Position numbers and translations under genes: made by a program. Under the pieces are notes generated by a model. It ran no database searches, had not been told where the DNA came from, and saw nothing but the letters and a program-made list of their open reading frames with translations. A DNA stretch of 64,000 bases from Alligator mississippiensis (lineage: Eukaryota; Chordata; Crocodylia; Alligatoridae), in NCBI RefSeq assembly GCF_030867095.1, contig NC_081829.1, forward strand, positions 46,559,036 through 46,623,035, written 5' to 3'. Shown one piece after another: positions 55,520-64,000 of this stretch (position 1 is its first letter; every line of letters begins with the position of its first letter).

Positions 55520-55960
55520 AAGGTTCTTTGGGTGAATCTGATATCTTTTAGGAGACCAACTTAAATAGCTGGAAAACAATTATTAAGCAAGCTTTCGGGT
55601 TCAAAAACCCTTCATCAGGCTAAGGAAGTTTCAGCAGTTGGTGTGTGCTCTTCCTGGATGGAATGAAAAGTAAAGAAGCCAGAGGCTGGTCCGGTATGCA
55701 TACAAGACAGGTAGTCAGTGAAAATGTAGATTGAGGAGTCAATGGGTAAGAGACAGGCTGGGGGGGGGGGGGTGCTGAATAGTGGAGAGAGACCTCGGAA
55801 GTCAGATGTCAGGCAGGTTATAATGTGTCATAAATCCAATTTGTCGGGGTGGTGGGGGGGGCCTGAATAGTGGAGAGATACCTTGGAAGTCAGATGTCAG
55901 GCAGGTTATAATGTGTCATAAATCCAATTTGTCATAAATCCAAATTCATGTGTATTTGAT
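55520..55960. mobile_element. MITE-like element with internal 88-bp tandem duplication
   Basis: The part around AAGGTTCTTTGGGTGAATCTG, GCAAGCTTTCGGG and AAAACCCTTCATCAGGC resembles a DNA element common in turtles and crocodilians (from memory, not checked). Within it CTGAATAGTGGAGAGA...GTCATAAATCCAATTTGTC occurs at 55,775 and again at 55,863, each preceded by a G-run. TCATAAATCCAA then recurs once more at about 55,934. No coding content is seen. Confidence 0.5.
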
Positions 55961-55964
55961 TTTT

Positions 55965-57002
55965 TTTTCCCCTTTTGTAAAAAGGTAAAGAAAAAAATAT
56001 GAAATAGATATTTGTATTAAATAGTTTACTTTTTTAAAGCCCTGTATTTCCTAGTCTTTAAAAATCCTGTTGAATTCTACTGTACTCAACAGGAGGGAGA
56101 CATGGGAGCAGTTTCACTCTGCGATCTGGTCTAGTGATAGCAAAATTGGAAATGCATACTAGTATTATTGGAACCAAAAGAATTTAATGTTAGGCTTGAT
56201 GTGGACTATCACTAAGGCAGTAAAAAACATGCATAATAGTATTTTGTTTTTTAAAATTGATCCTGCTCTGATCATTCATGTGTTGTGTCTGTGAAATTAA
56301 AATGTCCATTTCTCCTCTTTCCCTTTATTTTTTTCTCTCTCTCCTCTTCTTTGGCCATTCTCCAAATCACTTAGCTTTAGAGACAATCTGTGAGGTTTGA
56401 GATTATATTTGTAGAATTATGTTCAGATTTACGCTGCTTTTGATATTTAACTTTGAAATGCATCTGACCTTAGGAACTTGAAACCTTTTCTCCTTCATCA
56501 GTCCCTTGACCTTACAAACACCGAAATGAAGCCTCCAGAGTTTTTCATTTTCATGAAAAATGAATATAAACAAAAGCTTTGACAAGTTATGTTTAGAATA
56601 CATTTTCCATCTGGATGACCAGTAAAACCAAACATGCAAAACCTGCTTCAAAATTGAATATAATATTTGAGTTCTTTCTTACTGAGGACATATCTGAGTC
56701 CACCTGTCCCTAATTCATGCAGCCACAGAAAAGAGGTACATTTTTCCATTGTATTCTTATCTTTAGGAATTTTCTGTCTTTACTTACTCATTACTCAAAT
56801 GCAAAATGATTTTCTCAATTTGCTACGGTTTTCTGTTTTTGTAAAATTTATCATCAGCAAACTGGTTCACAGAAGTGTTTGCAAAGAACACCTATAAAAT
56901 GGGTTTGAGTACAGAAGTGAAATCATAAAGAATTTTGGGGCAATTAATGCAATATTTTTGCAGGATTTGTTCAGTGCTATTGAAGCCTGTTCCAAAACCT
57001 AT
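55965..57002. other. AT-rich non-coding interval
   Basis: No conserved frame or repeat is recognised between the MITE-like element and the CR1 3' end. Confidence 0.5.
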
Positions 57003-59317
57003 TGAATTTCATAGACATAGACATTAGGGCTGGAAGGGACCTCGGAAGATCATCGAGTCCAGCCCCCCGCCCAAAGGGCAGGACGTCAGCTGGGGTCATA
57101 GGATCCCAGCAAGATAAGCATCCAGTTTCATCTTGAAGGTGTTCAATGAAGGCGCTTGAACAACCTCCGGCGGCAGGCTGCTCCAGACCTTGGGGGCTCG
57201 GACAGTAAAGAAATTCTTTCCTTACGTCCAGCCTGAAACGATCTTGTAGTAGTTTGTGACCATTCGTCCTCGTCATCCCTTGGGGCGCTCTGGTGAACAA
57301 ACGTTCCCCTAGATACTGGTGATCACCCCTGATAAACTTGTAGGTGGCCATCAGATCACCCCTGAGCCTGCGCTTTTCCAGGGTAAAGAGCCCCAGGGCT
57401 CTCAGCCTGTCATCGTAGGGTCTGCTTCCCTGACCCCTGATCATGCGCGTGGCTCTTCTCTGGACTCTCTCAAGCTTCTCCACATCCTTTTTGAATTGTG
57501 GAGCCCAAAACTGGACACAGTACTCCAGCTGCGGCCTCACTAAGGCCGAGTACAGGGGGAGAATGACGTCCCGGGATTTGCTTGAGAAGCATCTATGGAT
57601 GCAAGCCAGCGTTTTGGTCGCTTTACTAGCCGCAGCATCACATTGCAGGCTCGTGTTCATCTTGTGGTCAATGATGACCACCAAGTCTCTTTCTTCCATA
57701 GTGCTAGCCAACATAGCACTGCCGAGCCTATAAGGATGCTGCGGGTTTTTCTTCCCAAGGTGGAGAACCTTGCATTTATCGGCGTTGAACACCATCAGAT
57801 TCTCATCCGCCCACTTGCTGAGCCTGTCCAGGTCAGCCTGGATCACCCGCCTGTCTTCTGGCGTGGATGCTTTGCCCCAAAGTTTGGTGTCATCGGCGAA
57901 CTTGGCCAGTCCGCTTCTGACTCCAGTGTCCACATCGTTAATGAAGATGTTGAACAGTATGGGTCCAAGGACAGAGCCCTGGGGGACCCCACTGGTCACA
58001 GGACACCACGATGAGTGACTTCCATCAATTACTACCCTCTGGGTCCGACCCCGGAGCCAATTTTCCAGCCAGTGGATCGTGGGGGACCCAAGGCGACAAT
58101 TGGCCAGTTTCTCCAAGAGACGATCATGGGACACCAGATCCAAGGCTTTTTTGAAGTCAAGATATATGACATCAATCTCATCTCCCTTGTCCAGGTGATA
58201 GGTCACCTGGTCGTAGAAGGAAATGAGATTGGTCAAGCAAGACCTACCCGCAACAAACCCGTGCTGGCTATCCCTTAAGATGTTGGCGTCGCCCAGTCCA
58301 TTAAGGATGGGCTCCTTAATAAACTTTTCTAAGATCTTCCCCGGGATAGAAGTCAGGCTGATGGGCCTATAGTTAGCCGGATCCACTTTCCTCCCTTTCT
58401 TGAAGATAGGCACCACGTTGGCCTTCTTCCAGTCTTTGGGCACTACACCAGAGCGCCAAGAGTTTTCAAAGATCCGCGCTAGAGGCTGGGCTATGATGCT
58501 CGCCAGCTCCTTGAGTACCCTGGGGTGAAGATTGTCAGGGCCGGCTGACTTGAAGGTATCCAGCTTCTCAAGATGTTCCTTCACAAAGTCAGCATTAATG
58601 GAGGGCAGGGGATCACCCTCACCCGGACTTCCCGGCCCTGTAGCAGGCACGGGCATCCCATGGGGCTGATGAAAGACCGACGCAAAGTTCCTATTTAATA
58701 GGTTGGCTTTTTCCTAGGCATCAGTTGTCAGTTGCCCCATCTGGTTCAGCAGGGGTCCAACGTTGCCCCTGCTTTTCCTCCAGCTCCCCACATATCTGAA
58801 AAAGGACTTTTTATTGTCCTTGATGCTCAAAGCTAGCTGGAGTTCAGTTGCAGCCTTGGCTTTCCTGGTCTGCTCCCTACAGGACCAGACCAGTGCAGAA
58901 TAATCCTCCTTGGAGGTGACTCCCATCCTCCATCCTTTGTAGGCCTTTCTTTTTAGCCTCAGGAGGTCTGCTAGGTCCCTGGAGAGCCAGGGGGGCTGCT
59001 GTGCCCTCTTGCTGCCTTTCCTCCGAGATGGAATAGACTTAGTTTGTGCATTGAAGATCGCTCCCTTGAGGAGCAACCACTCTTCTTGAACTCCCCTCTC
59101 CCTGCGGTCACAGTCCCTTAGGGCCTTACTGACAAGCCTCCTGAGCTTGTCAAAGTCAGCTTTCCTGAAGTCAAGGACTTGCGTGTTGCTGACCGACTTG
59201 CCAGCTTTTCGGCGGATGGTGAAGGTGATCAGCTCATGGTCGCTGTCACCCAGCTTCCCATCGATCACTAGGTTGCCGACTAGGTCCTCCCCAGTAGCCA
59301 GCACCAGGTCGAAGTTG
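57003..59317 (-). mobile_element. Long CR1 LINE, 5' truncated
   Basis: The 3' end is marked by TTCATAGACATAGACATTAG and GGGCTGGAAGGGACCTCGGA on plus (the minus-strand CR1 tail). It extends through RT and linker to the SDH part of the endonuclease, ending near 59,317 where the similarity to other CR1s stops. It is the subfamily also found as a fragment at 352-872. It has one in-frame stop and one frameshift near the C-terminus, so it is among the better preserved copies here. Confidence 0.9.
57008..59317 (-). pseudogene. CR1 ORF2, partial endonuclease plus reverse transcriptase
   Basis: The upstream part (59,317-58,717) has LVLATGEDLV and LGDSDHELITF of the endonuclease and the linker SIKDNKKSFFRYVG. 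A TAG at 58,714-58,716 interrupts it, and the same frame continues with 559 codons holding NVVPIFKKGRKVDPANYRPI (about residues 80-99), YLDFKKALDLVSH (165-177), SGVPQGSVLGPILF (222-235) and KFADDTKLWG (252-261, intact FADD). Near 57,220 the frame shifts, so the usual NFFTVRxPKVWN C-terminus is replaced by EFLYCPSPQG. The LALDL in place of the usual AFD motif is a further oddity at the first catalytic site. It is not functional as it stands. Confidence 0.87.
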
Positions 59318-59344
59318 GTGGTTAACTGAAATGAGTCATCAGCA

Positions 59345-62300
59345 TAAATTTTATACACCCAGCTTTATACATAATAGTAGCTCAGTAATCATGGGGTAGA
59401 TTCTCCAATGATTTTAATTCATCTTACATGTGTTAAGGTTATAAAGTTCAAAGCTTATTGGTTTTCTGGAAATACAACTCTCCTCAGATCACTACCTAAA
59501 ACTCCCATCCATGAATGCTGTGTAATTTCCCTAAATTCAGTATCTACATCCATTGACTTATTGCCACTTTCCCTGTTCACCAGTCAGCCAGTGCCTATAT
59601 ATGTGCCTGTAGTGAAAAAAAAAGAGCAGGAAGAAAGGTGAAGAAAAAAAGTAGTACAGTGGAAAAATGGCAAATATAGTAGAAATCAGAGATAAGACCT
59701 CCACACATTTTCCCCCTTACTTCTTTCTGGATGATTATTTGTATTTTCTACATCTACATGTATTTTGTTGCATGTTCTCCTCCTCTTCCTATTCTCTAAA
59801 TTATATACTTTTTTTTTTTTTAAATGACAGAACTTCATTTGACTGCGGTGCGATCAGTTTATGGTGAATGATCAGTTCTGGATGCAGGAATTCTTACTAA
59901 CAGACCTTAGAATGCAGACCTCTGAAAGCAGAAGCAAACTGACCCAGGCAGTTCCTTACATGGCGAGTAAAATGTATCTAAATTGCATAAGCAGTTACTC
60001 TATTTTGTGCCTTGTTTAGGATTTCTGTGCTCACTTGAGTATTCCAATGGAAATCAGTGGAACTTAGCAAATATGTGTGGTTCAGTATGAATGAGGATTT
60101 CAGGTTTTGTCCCTTTTAACATTTGCAGTTGTGTCTTTGTTATGCCAGCCTGACTCCTGTGAACATCAGGGCAGACAGTGAGGAGCAAAGTTCTTTGCAA
60201 CAATGCAGTGTGTTATCTAAAATTAGAAACATATTTACTACCTGTGGTTCTTCTCTTTTATTCTTACAGTGACAGAGACTATAACAAACAAAAGGAAGGA
60301 TGAGTCTCTCTTTAGGAGGCAGGGAGAAACAGAGCTTTGAGGCAACCTGCTTCTTTCGTCTTGGTAGCTTTTTGCTGTGGGAGGGGAAAATTGCTTTCTG
60401 TGTCTTGAATCTGATGCATGCTCCAGTCCTGAGAGCTTCTTCACATGACCTATTAAGAGATGGGATCTCTGCTCTAAATAACCAAGAGAGCTTTGCCTGC
60501 TCTTCTAAGTGCATGACATCTGACTGCCAGGGCCTGAGATTCAGAATCTGACTGAAACATAGCTGTTTCTGCATGGTGTACAAAAGAGGACAGCATACAA
60601 GGAACATTTTCCCACTTCCTATTTCTGCACTTGCACAGGACCAGGAAGGGCATAAACTCTTTGTATTCGAGAAGTGCTACATAATGTAACTCATAACACT
60701 CCAGTCCGGAGATGAGTTGGAATCCTAGGCAATGCCTTCTTTCTCTGCTCCTATTTATTTGATAGACTGGTGGCTGGTGCAGGGACAGGGAGGGCATGTT
60801 ATGTGGTACAGTAAGCACTGTGGACCTTACTTGCTCCAGGTCCAACCACACCTAAAACTTTTTGTCTGCATCTTACTTATCACGCAGAACGCTACAAGTG
60901 ATTTCTACTTAGTCTCCTTTCTGGTGCATGTCCCTCTTCTCCATGCATCTTCTCTGCTGAAAGGTGTGATTTATTGCACTTATTTTAACTGTATGGCTTA
61001 GTCCTGTGCTAAAGTGCTGTGCTAGTACCGCCATGAGATAAATTACACTGTGATAATCACCATTGTTCTTGATGGAAATAATGAAAGTTACCTCTTTGTT
61101 TAAAGATATTTCTCTTATGGGAATTCTATTTATTTATAAATATTTATATAATAGGTGCAGTCCTGCAGTGACAGAAGATGACCTGTATAATTGCATGTGC
61201 TTTTCCCCACTCTATGTCTTTTATGAGTGCGTGTGAAAGACTTTTCCATGCATGCAGAACACCACCTAACTGTGCATTCTTTAGATACATCTTCTGTCTT
61301 CCTTCACTCATCTCATAAATTTGCATTATACTGTGTAAGTTCTTTTTGCGCCTTTGTAATAACCTTTTGGAAACGGGAATGACAGGCTGAATCAAACGTT
61401 GTGTTGTTAACTGAGTTTAGAAAATGTACTGACATGTTTTATTTATGCTTGAATAATCTCTTAATTTAAAGACAACTGATACAAAAGCAACAAATTGTAT
61501 TACTGTTATTTAAATTTTTGAGGCCCTTGCTTGTTCTCCTGGAGAAGCTTGGATACGAGATGAGTGAGGTATAAGAGTATAAATGACTTCTTAGTATATC
61601 GCAATTTCAAGATGAATAAGCATTCATTAAGACAGCCTGAAGAAAGAGAACTGATGTAGTATTTGAAAGCCATGACTTTATAATTTATAGGACAGTCTCT
61701 TGGCAAGAGTGTGCCCAGTGCTGACAGCTTTGCTATGAAAACTCCAGAAACAAAATTAAGAATGATAGATTTGCTAGGATCTTCATTGCAGCAATATTTT
61801 CACTCCCAGGGACTATATTTAAGATATGCTACAAAGATTAAAGGAAATGGCTACTGATTGCTCTGCTTTGGAAACTTGGATGTTTTTTGTTTTGTTTTGT
61901 TTTGTTTTGATGAGACAGTAGCCAGTCCTCCAAATCTTGAAAAAAAAGTAACTATAAGGTTCCTGGGAAATGGGCTTAATATTGTACCTCACAGTAGGAG
62001 GTACATTTTCTGTTGATATTACTGAGATTTTTATCTGAGTAGAGGGTGCAAGATCAGGAGTACAGAAAGACTAGGTAAGTCCAAAATGAAGAGGATGGTC
62101 CAAGAATTATTTAAGCTAGGTCAGGTAACCTTGGCTTTAATTCCATTCAAAACACAATACACTTGTTAACAATATTTTAAAGAGGTACAGGTTTTTCATT
62201 GAGCTGCCTTCTGAAAAAAAACATTTGAGCAAATTCAATTAGATGTTAGTTGTAGACCCTCCTTTTAATGGGCACAAAGATACCCCAAGCCCTGCTGTAA

Positions 62301-62760
62301 CCTAACCCTTCCCCTAAATTTCTTCTTTTTTTTTTTTTGCTGCTTTTGGCACCTTCCCAGCCTGACTGCCACACAGCTGCAAAAGGTGAATACTTTTGCT
62401 TAAAATGGGGCTTTTTTCATATTTAATATTTTTTGTAAGAAATTAATACAATTTAAATGCCAGTGTGTAGAACAGATCCCAAACTATTACAAACCAGAAG
62501 TGGTAAATACTGGCATATTTACACAATACTTGGATTTTTGTGCGTTAGTCATAATATTTCCTGTACATATTTTGTTATGATGTATATGAAAATAAAATAA
62601 CTTTAAAACTTAGGAAAGTTAAGAGAAGAAATGGTAGGGGGAGGAAACACAGGAAAAAAAACAAGAGCAGAGGAAATAGGGATGCTGTGTATGTTAGTAT
62701 CTCCTGTCTTTCAATTAAGCTTCCAGCAGAAATTATAGACATACCTTTGATAAGTGATAG
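59345..62760. other. AT-rich non-coding interval
   Basis: It contains poly-T runs (59,808-59,822 and 62,326-62,339) and a short (TTTTG)n microsatellite, with no recognised gene, LINE tail or TIR element. The 155-codon minus frame at 60,140-60,607 has no recognisable domain. Confidence 0.5.
61886..61909. repeat. (TTTTG)n microsatellite
   Basis: About five TTTTG units in a row, slightly irregular at the left end. Confidence 0.8.
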
Positions 62761-62765
62761 TCTAG

Positions 62766-63060
62766 ATCAAGGGTGTCAAATTCAACCGGCCCCTTGGCTC
62801 AGATGCAGAACATGAGGTTGCTCACAGGGTAAATCCAGACCTGGAAGTGGGTGGCAGAACAAAAGTCTGCAACCATGACTCACCACACCAGTGACATGCA
62901 TCCTCAAGGGGCTCTGTACCCAAGAATTCAGAAGTGGGCCTTACTCCCACTTGTCCTGGCCCTAAATTCTGATCCCTACCACAAGCTCTGTGGGCTGGAT
63001 GAAACAGCTGTGTGGGCTGTATCTTTAATACCCTGCTGGGCTACATTTTCTGGGTATGTG
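62766..63060 (+). mobile_element. hAT-type repeat fragment
   Basis: The start TCAAGGGTGTCAAATTCA followed by GGCCC is the common vertebrate hAT terminus (GGGTGTCAAACTCA-like). The body has GTGGGCTGGAT and GTGGGCTGTAT phrases as in such elements. The right terminus is not visible, so it is truncated. Confidence 0.55.
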
Positions 63061-64000
63061 CCTGGGTATGCAGGTATCCACTTTAAAATACACAGTCTCT
63101 AGGATCTTAATTCTGGTTTTAATACCATCTTACAACATTGAAAGAATAGTGCATGAGAAGAAAATGTTCAAGTATGGCTCCTGTCAGTCCAATCACTGGG
63201 AAGACTCTTAATCTAGGAAAGTTTTTCGGTTGACTGTAATGCTTAAAACTACTTTTTGTTGAATGAGATATAATGATCTGCTTCCCTTAATCTCTTATAT
63301 TGCTCTGTTTAATGTGTGGCTGAGGTATTTAGTGCCAATTCTTTCTTTTGTATGATCTCTATGAGTTACTGTGAATCTATTAGCTGCCAGACTGGTGAAA
63401 TAATATAACTCTGTACAAAATTTGAGGAGTTCTAGTATTTTGGACAGTTGAGGTACTTTTGAGTTGAGCAGGTGATAGAGTTGGATATGCTGCCATATTT
63501 TACAATCTGATAAATTGTCTTGTGGGAAAGAGATAAATAGTGGCATGTAGTCCTCTGTTATTAGTTGGCATTAGCATAATATTCTGTATTTTATCCATTT
63601 TTTTCCTATATTATGTCTTCTACTTATTTTCAGTATGGGATTCTCTCAGACTAAGGCCTCCACATGAGTAGAAGCACATAAACTTGTGTTCATGTCCAAA
63701 ATTGTCTAGTATATGGCCTAGTATGAATGTCAGATTTTGGTATCTGCAGTATCCAAATCCCAGTACAATTGAGAGCTAATATATTTGAGATGTTAACGTG
63801 TAGAACAAGGTAGGAGAGCCTCCTCTTTCAACAGTCATCCATGTAGGTATTTTATTTGTCTGTTGCATAGCATGGCTGATTTCATGGCTGGTTTTGTCGC
63901 AGATTTGAGAATCTAAGATTCCCTAGTTCAGTTGGTATTTGAAGACTCATAAGAGAAATGTGCACACCCTTCCCCATTCCCCAGAAATGTGTCTTAACCT
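63061..64000. other. AT-rich non-coding end of window
   Basis: No gene or repeat family is recognised up to the right edge. Confidence 0.5.

Noticed and set aside
60140-60607. 155-codon minus frame
   Set aside because: There is no domain and no splice or promoter context, and an overlapping 125-codon frame of equal quality exists. Chance is most likely.
1-64000. tRNA, rRNA and other RNA genes
   Set aside because: I saw no cloverleaf with A and B boxes and no rRNA or snRNA sequence by eye; a dedicated scan was not possible.

Overview
The window looks like a gene-poor stretch of a reptile genome, most likely a crocodilian. The evidence is many CR1 LINEs with the typical CR1 3' tail, several short inverted-repeat elements ending in GGGCATCTACAC-like termini (resembling the crocodilian Chompy MITEs, named from memory), hAT and TcMar derivatives, and retroviral fossils. 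I recognise no host protein-coding gene with confidence. The nearest candidate is a 65-codon open stretch near 9.64-9.84 kb.

Layout. 1-6.6 kb: a broken endogenous retrovirus on the minus strand (gag-pro-pol-env), with a CR1 inserted in env. 7.0-9.5 kb: an old minus-strand CR1 split by two later insertions, one a palindromic structure built around a retroviral LTR. 9.5-19.8 kb: mostly AT-rich non-coding DNA with scattered MITEs. 19.8-31 kb: dense DNA-transposon derivatives, comprising a TcMar-type element with exact TA duplications, two hAT-type elements with 8-bp duplications, Harbinger-type MITEs, and a 2.3-kb GC-rich element with Harbinger-like ends. 31-34.1 kb: CA-rich and purine-rich repeats, then a solo LTR. 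34.8-38.6 kb: an LTR element with paired LTRs and a 5-bp target duplication. It holds only gag-like and short membrane-protein reading frames, and its Gag is related to that of the first retrovirus. 38.8-40.9 kb: nested inverted-repeat elements and a CR1 end. 44.1-54.3 kb: the remains of an autonomous PIF/Harbinger transposon. It has a HARBI1-type transposase on the minus strand and a divergent Myb/SANT-like gene with a visible intron on the plus strand. One CR1 split the transposase and another landed between the two genes. 57.0-59.3 kb: another long CR1 with nearly intact ORF2. 59.3-64 kb: AT-rich non-coding DNA.

How the parts relate. The two-gene Harbinger transposon is the type of source that mobilises short elements with matching ends, and several such elements lie in the same window. 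The gag-only LTR element is likewise probably a dependent relative of fuller retroviruses such as the one at the left edge. CR1 has been the later invader: it sits inside the retroviral env, inside the Harbinger transposase and between the Harbinger genes. All coordinates and comparisons were made by eye. Element ends without a stated duplication are good to roughly 10-50 bases.
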